Shown here piece after piece: positions 1 to 8,402 of a DNA stretch of 15,632 nucleotides (the stretch's first letter is position 1; every line of letters begins with the position of its first letter). Below the pieces are notes generated by a model. That model was not told the DNA's origin and made no database searches. It saw nothing but the letters and a program-made list of their open reading frames with translations. Both the position numbers and the translations under genes were made by a program. The DNA is from Candidatus Avelusimicrobium facis (GTDB lineage: Bacteria; Elusimicrobiota; Elusimicrobia; Elusimicrobiales; Elusimicrobiaceae), in NCBI GenBank assembly GCA_900762815.1, contig CAAFHX010000048.1, forward strand, positions 1 to 15,632. Reading direction: 5' to 3'.

Positions 1-85
1 CTTTTCTGCCCCAGAGAAAAGTAGGAATACACCGCGGGGCCTTTTGCCTACTTTTCTGCCCTAGAGAAAAGTAGGAATACACCGC
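1..85. repeat. Two tandemly spaced palindromic repeat units (REP-like)
   Basis: Positions 1-35 and 51-85 are the same 35-base unit with one difference (c at 12, t at 62), giving a 50-base period. Each unit is a hairpin (arm CTTTTCT, 7-base loop, arm AGAAAAG) followed by a conserved tail AATACACCGC. In the second unit the arms extend to 11 perfect base pairs (47-57 with 65-75, CCTACTTTTCT/AGAAAAGTAGG). The first unit is cut at its outer arm by the window edge, so the array probably continues to the left. GGGGCCTTT follows unit 1 (36-44) and recurs at 94-102, where a small weak hairpin (TTTCT/AGAAA, about 101-116) may be a degenerate third unit. The array lies beyond the mscL terminator and has no credible ORF. 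It looks like a repeated extragenic palindrome; copy number elsewhere cannot be seen from here. Confidence 0.8.
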
Positions 86-118
86 AAAACCTTGGGGCCT
101 TTCTTACCACAGAAAAAA

Positions 119-154
119 CAATAAAAAACCGGGGGGCTAAATCGGCTCCCCCGG
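119..154 (-). terminator. Rho-independent terminator after mscL
   Basis: On the minus strand a perfect 7-bp G/C stem (CCGGGGG at 154-148 with CCCCCGG at 135-129, loop of 12 bases) is followed at once by TTTTTT and a further T-rich stretch. It starts about 18 bases past the mscL stop codon and would end the long secA-to-mscL transcription unit. Confidence 0.85.
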
Positions 155-172
155 CTCTTGCTTATATAAATA

Positions 173-643
173 TTATTTCAATTCCGAAGTGCAATGCGGG
201 CAGCGCGTGGCTTCCGGCGCAATTTCAGAGCAGCAGTATGGGCACTTCTTGGTCGTCGGCGCGGCGGCCGGGGCTTCCTCTTTTTTCAGGCTGTCCAATT
301 TATTAATGGCCTTAATCAAAAGGAAAATACAAAACGCCACAATCAAAAAGCTGATGATGGCATTTAAGAAATTGCCGACATTGAGCGTCGTGGCGCCGGC
401 GGCCTGGGCGGCCGTCAACGTAGCATACGGCCCGGCAACGGAAGCGCCGTCTTTGATGACGATGAACCAGTTGCTAAAGTCCACCTTGCCCATCAACAAC
501 CCCAGGGGCGGCATCATCACATCGGCCACCATGGAATTGACGATTTTGGTGAACGCACCGCCGATAATAATACCGACGGCCATATCAATCACGTTTCCGC
601 GCATGACGAATTTTTTAAATTCGCCCAGCATATTTTTAATCAT
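173..643 (-). CDS. mscL: Large-conductance mechanosensitive channel MscL with C-terminal zinc ribbon
   Basis: 156 residues. MscL forms a homopentameric inner-membrane pore that opens under membrane tension and releases solutes during hypo-osmotic shock. The N-terminus (residues 5-45) has the family signature: [19 protein letters not shown], then [11 protein letters not shown] and the TM1 end [10 protein letters not shown] periplasmic loop spans about 52-90 and TM2 about 91-112. The acidic/Ala-Pro linker (121-131) leads to CPYC (134-137) and CPHC (148-151), a predicted four-cysteine zinc ribbon replacing the usual short cytoplasmic helix end. The ATG at 643 is chosen because AGGAG sits 6 bases upstream and the codon overlaps the preceding gene's stop as ATGA; an upstream in-frame start at 772 lies inside that gene. 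It is the last gene of its operon, just before a terminator. Confidence 0.95.
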   Translation of the reverse strand: MIKNMLGEFKKFVMRGNVIDMAVGIIIGGAFTKIVNSMVADVMMPPLGLLMGKVDFSNWFIVIKDGASVAGPYATLTAAQAAGATTLNVGNFLNAIISFLIVAFCIFLLIKAINKLDSLKKEEAPAAAPTTKKCPYCCSEIAPEATRCPHCTSELK

Positions 644-1359
644 TTTCTTCTCCTGTTTGTCAGTCCCACCGCCTGCAAAAGCGGTGCGTATAAATCCTGC
701 TCCGGCGGATAGTGTATTTCCGCCGGGTCCGTCTGGGCTGCAAATTGAACAGGCGCCCCCTCTATCACACACAAGGGCCGGCGCTCCCTACGCTCGCCCA
801 TGGTTACGGAGGCGGCGGCCGCCAACGCATCGGCCAAATTGACCAGGGTCGTTTCCAGCGGTTTGCCGAAAATATCTTTTTTGCCGCGCTCATCGCGCAC
901 ACCGGCAAACCCCGCATACGCCACCGCCGCGCCGATGACCCCGGCCCGCAGCGGCAAAATCATACTGTCGGTAATGATGAGCCCCAGCTTTTTAATCCCG
1001 TAGGTCCGGCACAACGCGGCGCGCAACTCCGCCGCGCAAGCATACAAATCCGGCGGCAAGAGCAGCAATTTGCCTTGCGCGTTGGACTCGTCTATCCCGG
1101 CATTGGTCATAAGCATGCCCGCTTTCAGGGTCAGCCACGCCAACTTCGTTTTAAGCGCGGCGTCGCTTTCGCACCGGATGAGCTTTTCTTTCTGCCGTTT
1201 GCTTTGGTAAGCAACGCCGGTTCCCTTCCACAAACAAATCAATTTAGAGGACACCACCAATACCGCCCCGTTTTTAAGTGCGGGAATATGCCGTTTAATA
1301 AAGGAAAGCAAATCCTGTTTTTCTTTAAAAATTCCGGTGCGGATGGGGGTAATAATCAT
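640..1359 (-). CDS. F420-0:gamma-glutamyl ligase (CofE)-like protein
   Basis: 239 residues, close to CofE length. True CofE adds glutamates to coenzyme F420-0 using GTP and divalent metal. Family features visible are the N-terminal VLVVSSKLI (33-41), NAGIDESN (86-93, the most conserved block), LLPPD (100-104), ITDS (129-132) followed by [16 protein letters not shown] (136-151), KDIFGKPL (161-168), and TMGE (186-189) leading into PLCVIEG. The motif after ITD is [11 protein letters not shown] rather than the SDTxGRPWRxG of archaeal and actinobacterial CofE. This places it in a divergent bacterial branch whose substrate is, to my knowledge, not established. No F420-biosynthesis or F420-using gene is visible nearby. 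It overlaps hemW upstream (ATGA, 1356-1359) and mscL downstream (ATGA, 640-643), and has a GAGG-type ribosome site. The family is secure; F420 activity is doubtful, and another gamma-glutamylation or amide ligation is possible. Confidence 0.75.
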   Translation of the reverse strand: MIITPIRTGIFKEKQDLLSFIKRHIPALKNGAVLVVSSKLICLWKGTGVAYQSKRQKEKLIRCESDAALKTKLAWLTLKAGMLMTNAGIDESNAQGKLLLLPPDLYACAAELRAALCRTYGIKKLGLIITDSMILPLRAGVIGAAVAYAGFAGVRDERGKKDIFGKPLETTLVNLADALAAAASVTMGERRERRPLCVIEGAPVQFAAQTDPAEIHYPPEQDLYAPLLQAVGLTNRRRK

Positions 1360-2462
1360 TTTTCGTCCTCAAAGGGCCCCACAAAAGCCATAAAAACCTG
1401 ATTGGCCAAGAAAAGCCCCTCTAAAGATAATTTTAATAAATCCCCGTTTTGCTCCACAAGGCCGCGCTGCAAAAGCGGGGCAATTTCTTTGTCAAAATAG
1501 CGGTGCTGCAAGGCAGACAAACGGACTCCCGCCAGCTGCCGCAGCCCTAACATCAGGCGCTCTCCCGCTTGGGCCTTCCCCGTTAATTTTTCGGAAAAAT
1601 CCGTCGGGTCCTGCCCGGCGTTTATCCGCTGCAAATAAAGACGGGGCGAACGCACATTGCTGCGCCGCACCCCGTTTTGATAAGAGGCCGCCGCACTGCC
1701 CAACCCCAGGTATTCGCCGTCCAACCAATAATTGGTATTGTGCCGGCTTTGGCGACCGGGACGGGCAAAGTTAGAAATTTCATAATGGACAAACCCCGCC
1801 TCTTGCAAATAAAAATGGGTTTGCTCCAATTCCCGGCGCAGCAAATCCTCGTCGGTTTGCACGCCCTCTTTAGCAAACGGGGTGCCCTCCTCCACCTGCA
1901 GCCCATATACGGAAATATGCTCCGGGGCCAACTGCACCAGCCGGCGCAGGCCGTCGGCAAATTCCGCCTCGCTCTGTCCGGGCAAGCCGGCCATTAAATC
2001 CACGCTGATGTTATCAAACCCGCTTTGCCGGGCCCACGCATATGCCTGCAAAAAAGTTTTAACGTCGTGCACGCGGCCGATACGCCGCAAGGTGTCATCG
2101 GAAAAACTCTGTAGCCCCAAACTCAAGCGGTTTAATCCGGCAGATTTTAACAGCTGTAATTTTTCGCGGGATAAACTTTCGGGGTTGGCCTCCAAAGTGC
2201 TTTCCGCAAAGGAAGCCACCGGGGAGAAATGCCGCTGCACCAAGGCGCATACTTTTTCCAGCTGCGCCCCGGAGAGCAAGCTGGGGGTGCCGCCCCCTAT
2301 ATATAAGGTATCAAAAGCCAATCCGGCATACCGGGAGGCCTCTTGGTCCAGCGCAGACAAATAGGCCGCTATCAGCTCTTCCGCCCCGGCCAGCGAGGCA
2401 AAATCACAATAGCGGCATTTTTGGCGACAAAAAGGAATGTGGAGATATAATCCGCGGCTCAT
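1356..2462 (-). CDS. hemW: Radical SAM heme chaperone HemW family protein
   Basis: 368 residues. HemW is a radical-SAM protein that binds heme and is implicated in delivering it to apo-cytochromes; it is a paralogue of, but not, oxygen-independent coproporphyrinogen oxidase HemN. The 4Fe-4S motif CX3CX2C is at C12, C16 and C19, followed by D20-F21 (HemN has a fourth nearby Cys, absent here). GGGTPSL is at 56-62, the NPES strand at 93-96, and LSLGLQSF at 113-120. The HNxxYW motif that marks HemW is present as HNTNYW (241-246), with the HemN C-terminal domain from about 290 on. The start at 2462 overlaps the prfB stop (ATGA) and the stop overlaps the CofE-like start (ATGA). If the host is a fermentative anaerobe without cytochromes its client is unclear. 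An older automatic label 'coproporphyrinogen III oxidase' would be a misannotation. Confidence 0.93.
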   Translation of the reverse strand: MSRGLYLHIPFCRQKCRYCDFASLAGAEELIAAYLSALDQEASRYAGLAFDTLYIGGGTPSLLSGAQLEKVCALVQRHFSPVASFAESTLEANPESLSREKLQLLKSAGLNRLSLGLQSFSDDTLRRIGRVHDVKTFLQAYAWARQSGFDNISVDLMAGLPGQSEAEFADGLRRLVQLAPEHISVYGLQVEEGTPFAKEGVQTDEDLLRRELEQTHFYLQEAGFVHYEISNFARPGRQSRHNTNYWLDGEYLGLGSAAASYQNGVRRSNVRSPRLYLQRINAGQDPTDFSEKLTGKAQAGERLMLGLRQLAGVRLSALQHRYFDKEIAPLLQRGLVEQNGDLLKLSLEGLFLANQVFMAFVGPFEDEK

Positions 2463-3577
2463 GCTTTGCGTTCGGCCTCGTGGCGCAGGTAAGCAAAGAT
2501 GAACGGGTCCAAATCACCGTCCATAACCCCGGTAATATTGGACGTTTCAAAATCACTGCGCAAATCCTTTACCAGCTGATAGGGCATAAACACATAGGAG
2601 CGGATTTGGTGTCCCCACGCGATTTCGCCCTTTTGGCCGTAACGCTTTTCGGCCTCGGCACGCTTTTTGTCCATTTCCAATTCATACAAACGCGCCTTTA
2701 ACATCTTCATAGCGGTTTGGCGGTTTTGCAATTGGCTGCGCTCTATGCGGCAAGATACCACGATCCCGGTCGGTTTGTGGAGCAGCCGCACGGCGCTTTC
2801 TACTTTGTTGACGTTTTGGCCGCCGTGCCCCCCCGCGCGGGAAGTTTCCAGCTCAATATCGCGTTCCGGGATGTCTATGTTGATTTCATCTTCAATATCC
2901 GGCAACACATCCACCGAAGCAAACGACGTATGCCGCCGGGCATTGGCGTCAAAAGGGGACACACGCACCAAGCGGTGCACCCCGTTTTCACCCTTGAGGT
3001 AACCGTAGGCATACGGGCCTTCAATAATCATGGAAGCGTTTTTAATGCCGGCCTCTTCCCCGGGCAACACGTCCGTTACGGACACCTTCATCCCATGCTG
3101 TTCGGCCCAGCGGGTATACATGCGCAACAGCATTTGCGCCCAATCGCACGATTCCGTACCGCCGGCCCCGGCATGCACGGTCAAAATAGCGCGCAATTTG
3201 TCGTGCGGGTCCGAAAGTGTAATTTCAAATTCTTTCTTTTCCGTTTGTTTTTCCAGCTCTTTTAACGACTCCGCCAATGCAGGCAGCTCGCTCTCGTCCT
3301 GCATTTCGCGGGCCAAATCATACAAGGTTTGGGCGTCTTCCAACTGCTTTTGCAAATTTTTATACGTTTCCAGCGCGGTTTTGAGCCCGTCTATCTTTTG
3401 GGTAACGGCTTTGGCTTTTTGGGTGTCATTCCAAAAGGCCGGGTCGGCCGCTATTTTTTCTTGGGCGGTTAATTCCTCAGTCTTGGCGGGGATATTTTCC
3501 ATCCGGCCGATTTTGGCAATGCGGTCCGTGAGGGAGGCCAAAGCATTTTCTATATCTTTAAATTCAATGTTATTCAT
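2459..3577 (-). CDS. prfB: Peptide chain release factor 2 (RF2), no programmed frameshift
   Basis: 372 residues, near the 365 of E. coli RF2. RF2 reads UGA and UAA in the ribosomal A site and triggers hydrolysis of peptidyl-tRNA. The anticodon-like tripeptide SPF is at 207-209 ([18 protein letters not shown]), which separates RF2 from RF1. The GGQ loop that reaches the peptidyl-transferase centre is at 252-254 ([11 protein letters not shown]). An N-terminal helical domain covers about 1-100. The frame is open from the ATG at 3577 to the stop, so the UGA-plus-frameshift autoregulatory site found near codon 25 of many prfB genes is missing; the equivalent stretch reads [12 protein letters not shown]. 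The ATG at 3577 gives the normal N-terminus and overlaps the lnt stop by 8 bases (ATGAATAA). A longer in-frame start at 3637 would sit deep in lnt and add a non-homologous tail. Translation is probably coupled to lnt. Confidence 0.96.
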   Translation of the reverse strand: MNNIEFKDIENALASLTDRIAKIGRMENIPAKTEELTAQEKIAADPAFWNDTQKAKAVTQKIDGLKTALETYKNLQKQLEDAQTLYDLAREMQDESELPALAESLKELEKQTEKKEFEITLSDPHDKLRAILTVHAGAGGTESCDWAQMLLRMYTRWAEQHGMKVSVTDVLPGEEAGIKNASMIIEGPYAYGYLKGENGVHRLVRVSPFDANARRHTSFASVDVLPDIEDEINIDIPERDIELETSRAGGHGGQNVNKVESAVRLLHKPTGIVVSCRIERSQLQNRQTAMKMLKARLYELEMDKKRAEAEKRYGQKGEIAWGHQIRSYVFMPYQLVKDLRSDFETSNITGVMDGDLDPFIFAYLRHEAERKA

Positions 3578-5189
3578 AAGCAAACACCATGACGGAAAGT
3601 AAAATAGTAAAGTAAATCGCCGCGCAAACCCAAGCAAACCAGTCCCCCCAATCCACGTAAAAGCTGGTCTGCTGTCCCAGCGGCAGCGCCGTATTGGCCG
3701 TCAAAACGGCTTGGGTATTGAGCTCAGCCCGGGCCAACAGCCGCCCCGTCGGAGCGATAACGGCGGAAATGCCTGTATTGGCCGCACGCAACACCGGACG
3801 GCGCAGCTCCACCGCGCGCACCACGGCTACCGCCAAGTGCTGGTACGGCGCATCGGTATCAAAAAACCACGCGTCGTTGGTAATCTGTACAAAAAACTTG
3901 GCCCCTTGTTTGGCCTGCCGCCGCCACAAGGTGGGGAAAAGAGATTCATAGCAAATACTGACCCCGAAAGGAATCTGCCCCGTCTGCAACAAAGGCTGCT
4001 CCCACTTCCCGGGGGTAAAACCGCCCAATTCACCCAGCACCTGCACCTGCGGAAACCAACGCCGCAGCGCGCTTTCTAAGGGGATAAACTCTCCAAAGGG
4101 CACCAGGTGCGTTTTATCATAATACGGCAATTCTTCCCCCACCGGGGAAAATAAAAAGGCGCTGACATATTGCCGCCCGTCTTCCTGCCGGTTGGAACCG
4201 ACCAACTGCCACGCGCCGCTGCTTTGGGCAAGGCGCCGCATCAGCTCATCATACGGCGGTTGCTGCACCGGGCCCGGGGTTACGCTTTCGGGCCACACGG
4301 CCAGCATCACGTTTTCTTGCGGCAACTGCCGGCCCATTGTTTCCAGGGTGTCCACAATTTCCTGTTCAAACTCCGGGGACCATTTTTTGTACTGGTCTAT
4401 ATTGGGCTGCAGGACGGCCGCGCGTAAAGAAAGCAACGCGCGCGGGGCCGGACGGTGCAGCACCCAAGCCCCATACCCATACACGCCGCCAAAAACGGCC
4501 GCCGCCAATACAATTTGAATTACCCCGCGTTTTAAATGCGGGGTGGCAAAAGCATAGCCGACGCATAAACCCGTCAACGCCACCACGGCGCTGACCCCGC
4601 AGGCCCCGGTAAAGGACGCTATCTGCAGCACCTCGGGCAAGTTCCATTGGGAATACGCCAACGACACCCACGGAAACCCCAGCGCATAGGTGGCCAACAT
4701 TTCATGGGCCCACTCCAAAGAAGCCCACCCCAAAGCCGCCAGCACAGGATAAACCCACTGCAAACGTTTTAAATAATAGCAGCTTCCGCCGAAAACAGCA
4801 AATTGCACTGCCATCAGCGCAGACAAGCCCAGCCAGGCGGCCAGGGCCAGCGAATAGCTTAAACCGCCCCCGGCCCAACAGGTAACAAAAATCCAATAAT
4901 ACAGCCCCGCATACACCAGCCACCCGCACAACCAGCTATAAAAAAAAGTACCCCAAAAGCTGCGCAGCCGCGTAACGGCCAGGGCAAACGGGGCCAAGGC
5001 CAGCCAGGCCAGCAAACTGTGTGAGGGCTTGGGATAGCTGAGCTTAAACAAAACCGCCGTTCCCGCCGCACAAAGGGCCAAAAAGCACAGCTTAAACAAA
5101 AATAACACCGCCCGTTTGAGGAAAAGCCACCCGCGGGAAGGCTCCCCGGATGGTTTTTCATACGCAAACGGACGGTGCAACAAACTCAT
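3570..5189 (-). CDS. lnt: Apolipoprotein N-acyltransferase
   Basis: 539 residues. Lnt transfers an acyl chain from phospholipid to the N-terminal diacylglyceryl-cysteine of lipoproteins in the inner membrane, which implies a diderm cell with triacylated lipoproteins. The N-terminal half (about 27-247) has several hydrophobic segments with [11 protein letters not shown] (171-181), a conserved membrane-domain signature. The C-terminal half is a periplasmic nitrilase-fold domain with the expected triad: E301 (WPESVTP), K359 ([13 protein letters not shown]) and C413 (SICYES). [15 protein letters not shown] (468-482) is the usual late motif, and a last membrane helix spans about 515-536. AGGA lies about 9 bases before the ATG, overlapping the TAG of the cysteine-rich gene upstream; the gap is 8 bases. 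It overlaps prfB downstream by 8 bases. The protein is slightly longer than E. coli Lnt (512) because of its N-terminal cytoplasmic extension. Confidence 0.95.
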   Translation of the reverse strand: MSLLHRPFAYEKPSGEPSRGWLFLKRAVLFLFKLCFLALCAAGTAVLFKLSYPKPSHSLLAWLALAPFALAVTRLRSFWGTFFYSWLCGWLVYAGLYYWIFVTCWAGGGLSYSLALAAWLGLSALMAVQFAVFGGSCYYLKRLQWVYPVLAALGWASLEWAHEMLATYALGFPWVSLAYSQWNLPEVLQIASFTGACGVSAVVALTGLCVGYAFATPHLKRGVIQIVLAAAVFGGVYGYGAWVLHRPAPRALLSLRAAVLQPNIDQYKKWSPEFEQEIVDTLETMGRQLPQENVMLAVWPESVTPGPVQQPPYDELMRRLAQSSGAWQLVGSNRQEDGRQYVSAFLFSPVGEELPYYDKTHLVPFGEFIPLESALRRWFPQVQVLGELGGFTPGKWEQPLLQTGQIPFGVSICYESLFPTLWRRQAKQGAKFFVQITNDAWFFDTDAPYQHLAVAVVRAVELRRPVLRAANTGISAVIAPTGRLLARAELNTQAVLTANTALPLGQQTSFYVDWGDWFAWVCAAIYFTILLSVMVFAYE

Positions 5190-5197
5190 GGTCTATC

Positions 5198-5653
5198 CTA
5201 ATATACAATTTGGCAGCGGTTGAAACGGCACACCGGGCGCGCCGTCGGGGCGCACTCCTTTTCCACAGAAGCCACGGAGGGGCACGCCGTGGTGGCGGAA
5301 AAAGTTTTTTCCATCAAGCGGGAAAATTCCAACGACAGCCCCGCATTAATGGCCGTTACCCCTTGGGGTCCTTTCAGGCAGCCGCAAGGGTCTTTATCTA
5401 CGATGATGCAATCCTCATTGCTTTGGCACTGGTACAGGCGGACCTCCAGCTCGGCACGCCGTTTGGCCAGCAACGTATTCTGGCGATGCTGCTGCTCTTG
5501 CTGGATTTGGGCCTGATTTTCTTCAATCATTTGTTTGGTAACCAGCGGCACCTGCACCTCAATGGCTTGCGAACGGGAAAAGAAAGACACCGCCAACACC
5601 GCCGCCACAAAAGCACACACCCATAAGACCATTCCTTTAATCATTTGACTCAT
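5198..5653 (-). CDS. Membrane-anchored cysteine-rich periplasmic protein, function unknown
   Basis: 151 residues. I do not recognise a named family. One hydrophobic segment at about 8-26 with a short N-terminus suggests a signal anchor, leaving the rest in the periplasm. Residues 40-72 are Gln/Glu-rich, charged and likely form a short coiled coil. The C-terminal part holds eight cysteines (76, 82, 90, 92, 124, 134, 142, 147) in the pattern C-x5-C-x7-CGC, then an AIN motif (101-103), a loop, and C-x9-C-x7-C-x4-C. An even number of cysteines in an exported domain suggests up to four disulfides. The ATG at 5653 is preferred: it overlaps the secA stop (ATGA) and has GGAG 8 bases upstream. The alternative ATG at 5671 lacks a ribosome site. 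Its position between secA and lnt suggests a cell-envelope role, but that is only context. Confidence 0.8.
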   Translation of the reverse strand: MSQMIKGMVLWVCAFVAAVLAVSFFSRSQAIEVQVPLVTKQMIEENQAQIQQEQQHRQNTLLAKRRAELEVRLYQCQSNEDCIIVDKDPCGCLKGPQGVTAINAGLSLEFSRLMEKTFSATTACPSVASVEKECAPTARPVCRFNRCQIVY

Positions 5654-8250
5654 GCTTTGGCTCCGCAACATTTTTTATATTTTTTGCCACTGCCGCACGG
5701 GCAGGGGTCATTACGGCCGATTTTGTGCACGGCGCCGCTTTCGGCAGCGGCTTTCTCCGGGCCTTTTTCGGCCGCTTGTTTCTTGGGCGACACCGCCTGA
5801 CGCACCGGCGGCAGCTGCAGCCGGAAGATATACCCCACCATCAAGTCGCGCACTTTGTTCATCATGGCGCTGTAAAGTTTATACGCTTCTTTTTGGTATT
5901 CAATCAGCGGGTCCTTTTGGGCATATCCGCGCAAGCTGACGCTGTTTTGCAATTGGTCCAGCTCATACAAATTTTGCTTCCAGGCATTGTCTATAATCTG
6001 CAGCAAAAGCATCCGTTCCAGCTCGGCAAAATTGACCCCTTGCTGCAAGAAGAAATCCGAACGCTGGTGATAGAGTTTTTCCACCAAAGCCACAATTTCG
6101 TCCACCAGCCGGTCTTCGGTCTTGCCGGCGGTGTTTTGGGCATTGTAGTCAAACGCATACGGGAACAAAGAACGCAAGGTCAGGTTCAAGGTGTCAAAGT
6201 TAGACTTGGCCACGTCGCGGTGATGATAATGCGTGTGCACGATTTCGTCCACCACCTCTTCAATCATCTTCAGCACGGTGCCGGTCATGTCCTCTCCGTC
6301 CAAAATGGCATTGCGCAGCCCGTAAATGGCGGTGCGCTGCTGGTTCATCACTTTGTCATAATCCAGCAAATGTTTGCGGATATCAAAGTTATGCCCTTCC
6401 ACCATGCGCTGGGCCCCTTCAATTTGGCGGCTCATCAAACGCGACTCTATGGCCTCGCCGCTTTTCATGCCCAGCGTGCTTAAAATGGAGCTGATTTTGG
6501 CCGTATTGGCAAACAGACGCATCAGTTCGTCTTCCAACGAAATGTAAAAGCGCGAGCACCCCGGGTCTCCCTGACGGGCGCAGCGGCCGCGCAACTGGTT
6601 GTCAATGCGGCGGCTTTCGTGGCGTTCGGTGCCGATGACGTGCAAACCGCCCTGTCCTAACACATAATCTTGCTCGGTTTTGTCTGCCGGACTGCCGCCC
6701 AGCACAATGTCGGTACCGCGGCCGGCCATGTTGGTGGCAATCGTTACCGCACCTTTGCGGCCGGCTTGGCTGATGATTTGGGCTTCCATTTCATGGTATT
6801 TGGCGTTGAGCACCTTGTGCGGAATACCCTTGGCGCGCAACATATTGCCCAGCTTTTCGGATTTTTCAATGGAGCGCGTGCCCACCAGCACCGGGGCGCC
6901 TTTTTTCCACAACGCTTCAATTTCTTCCACAATGGCGTTGAATTTGTCTTTCTCCGTCAAAAACACCAAATCCGGGAAGTCCTGGCGGCGGCTCGGGCGG
7001 TTGGGGCGGATTTCCACCACATCCAATTTATAAATTTGCCAAAACTCATTGGCCTCCGTCATGGCGGTACCCGTCATGCCCGAGAGCTTTTTATACAGCT
7101 TAAAAAAGTTTTGGAACGTAATGGTGGCCAGGGTCTGGTTTTCTTCTTTAATTTGCAAACCCTCTTTGGCCTCTACGGCTTGGTGCAAGCCGTCGCTCCA
7201 GCGGCGACCGGGCATCAAGCGGCCCGTGAATTCGTCCACGATGACCACTTCGCCGTCCTTGACCACATAGTCCACGTCCCGCTCGTACAAATGGTGGGCG
7301 CGCAAAGCTTGGTTGATGTGGTGCACCCACTCCGACTGCACATCATCGTAGAGGTTGGACACGTTCAAAAACTTTTCCGCCTTGGCAATACCCGTCTCCG
7401 TCAGCGTGGCGGTGTGGTTTTTTTCATCCACGATAGCATCATAGCCGGCGGACAAATCCACATGTTCGTATTTGGCTTTCACTTCGTCATTTTCGGTAAT
7501 CAGGCGCACCTTGAGCGAGGGAATCAAGCGGTTGACGATATAGTACTTATCCGTGCTCTGCTCCGACGGGCCGGAAATAATCAGCGGGGTGCGGGCCTCG
7601 TCAATTAAAATGGAGTCCACTTCGTCTACAATGCAGTAGTTGAGCGGGCGCAGTACGCGGTCGGTGCGGCTGATGACCATATTGTCGCGCAGGTAGTCAA
7701 ACCCCAGCTCATTGTTGGTAACGTAGGTAATGTCCTTGGCGTACATTTCGCGGCGTTCTTCATTGCCCATGTCATGGTTAATATAACCGACGGTCAAGCC
7801 CAAAAACTCGTGAATGGGCCCCATCCATTGGCGGTCGCGGCGGGCCAAATAGTCGTTGACGGTTACCACATGCACGCCTTTGCCGGTCAACGCATTTAAG
7901 TAAGAGGGCAGCACCGCCACCAGCGTTTTCCCTTCGCCGGTGCCCATTTCGGCAATTTTGCCTTGGTGCAGCACAATACCGCCCAGCAGCTGCACATCGT
8001 ACGGGCGCAGCCCGATGACGCGTTTGGCGGCTTCGCGCGCGACGGCAAACGCCTCCGGCAAAATATCCTCTAAGGTTTGGCCTTGGGCCAAGCGGTCTTT
8101 AAATTCTTGGGTTTTGGCTTTGAGTTGCTCGTCGGACAAGGCCTCTATTTGGGGCGCCAGCGCATTGGCCGCATCTACAAAGTGTTGGATTTTCTTGAGG
8201 TCGCGTTCGCTCTTGGTGCCGAAAATTTTGTCTATTAACATTCTAATCAT
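5650..8250 (-). CDS. secA: Preprotein translocase ATPase SecA
   Basis: 866 residues. SecA drives unfolded preproteins through the SecYEG channel by ATP hydrolysis. The N-terminus MLIDKIFGTKSERDLKK is typical. Walker A is MGTGEGKT (102-109), Walker B/DEAD-like is DEVDSILIDEARTPL (209-222), and the second motor domain has TNMAGRGTDIVLGG. The protein ends in a SEC-C zinc-binding tail with Cys at 850, 852, 861 and 862 (CPCGSGKKYKKCC), which in other SecA proteins contacts SecB or ribosomes. ATG 8250 is chosen over the in-frame ATG at 8241 because AAGGA lies about 10 bases upstream of the former. It heads the seven-gene run and has a plausible promoter at 8301-8330. No secM-like upstream regulator ORF is evident in the 150-base leader. 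Confidence 0.98.
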   Translation of the reverse strand: MIRMLIDKIFGTKSERDLKKIQHFVDAANALAPQIEALSDEQLKAKTQEFKDRLAQGQTLEDILPEAFAVAREAAKRVIGLRPYDVQLLGGIVLHQGKIAEMGTGEGKTLVAVLPSYLNALTGKGVHVVTVNDYLARRDRQWMGPIHEFLGLTVGYINHDMGNEERREMYAKDITYVTNNELGFDYLRDNMVISRTDRVLRPLNYCIVDEVDSILIDEARTPLIISGPSEQSTDKYYIVNRLIPSLKVRLITENDEVKAKYEHVDLSAGYDAIVDEKNHTATLTETGIAKAEKFLNVSNLYDDVQSEWVHHINQALRAHHLYERDVDYVVKDGEVVIVDEFTGRLMPGRRWSDGLHQAVEAKEGLQIKEENQTLATITFQNFFKLYKKLSGMTGTAMTEANEFWQIYKLDVVEIRPNRPSRRQDFPDLVFLTEKDKFNAIVEEIEALWKKGAPVLVGTRSIEKSEKLGNMLRAKGIPHKVLNAKYHEMEAQIISQAGRKGAVTIATNMAGRGTDIVLGGSPADKTEQDYVLGQGGLHVIGTERHESRRIDNQLRGRCARQGDPGCSRFYISLEDELMRLFANTAKISSILSTLGMKSGEAIESRLMSRQIEGAQRMVEGHNFDIRKHLLDYDKVMNQQRTAIYGLRNAILDGEDMTGTVLKMIEEVVDEIVHTHYHHRDVAKSNFDTLNLTLRSLFPYAFDYNAQNTAGKTEDRLVDEIVALVEKLYHQRSDFFLQQGVNFAELERMLLLQIIDNAWKQNLYELDQLQNSVSLRGYAQKDPLIEYQKEAYKLYSAMMNKVRDLMVGYIFRLQLPPVRQAVSPKKQAAEKGPEKAAAESGAVHKIGRNDPCPCGSGKKYKKCCGAKA

Positions 8251-8300
8251 GGGAAGATATCCTTATAAAAAATATTACGCCTAAAAAGGGCTATGGTTAC

Positions 8301-8330
8301 ATTAAACCAATTTATGCAACGGAAGTTCAA
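8301..8330 (-). promoter_or_regulatory. Candidate sigma-70-type promoter for the secA operon
   Basis: On the minus strand TTGAAC (8330-8325) and TTTAAT (8306-8301) are separated by 18 bases. The -10 is preceded by TGG, forming an extended -10 (TGn) context. The -35 matches 4 of 6 and the -10 5 of 6 consensus bases. It sits about 50 bases before the secA ATG and after the terminator of the preceding gene, where a promoter is needed. It is predicted by eye only. Confidence 0.45.
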
Positions 8331-8354
8331 CCTTTGTCCGCCGGAAAACGGGCA

Positions 8355-8387
8355 GACAAAACGCCGCACCCGCTAAAGGGCGCGGCG
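8355..8387 (-). terminator. Intrinsic terminator of the exported coiled-coil gene
   Basis: On the minus strand a 10-bp stem (CGCCGCGCCC at 8387-8378 with GGGTGCGGCG at 8371-8362, one G-T wobble) with a 6-base loop is followed by TTTTGT. It lies 15 bases after the stop codon of the 8403-9113 gene and separates it from secA. The U-tract is short, so some read-through into secA is possible. Confidence 0.75.
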
Positions 8388-8402
8388 CAGAAAGAAAAAT
8401 AT

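Noticed and set aside
1..85. CRISPR array
   Set aside because: Only two units are visible, the 15-base spacer is too short, the repeat is a full hairpin with its own tail, and no cas gene is seen.
712..1401. Long plus-strand open frame (229 codons) opposite the CofE-like gene
   Set aside because: It is a shadow of the minus-strand gene in G+C-rich DNA, with a Gln/His/Arg-rich translation, no ribosome site and no recognisable domain.
3578..3637. N-terminal extension of prfB from an upstream start at 3637
   Set aside because: It would be read wholly inside lnt, has no homology to RF2, and the internal ATG at 3577 gives the normal RF2 length.
6670..7608. Plus-strand open frame of 312 codons opposite secA
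   Set aside because: It is antisense to a highly conserved part of secA; its His/Gln-rich composition is typical of an antisense frame and no motif is seen.
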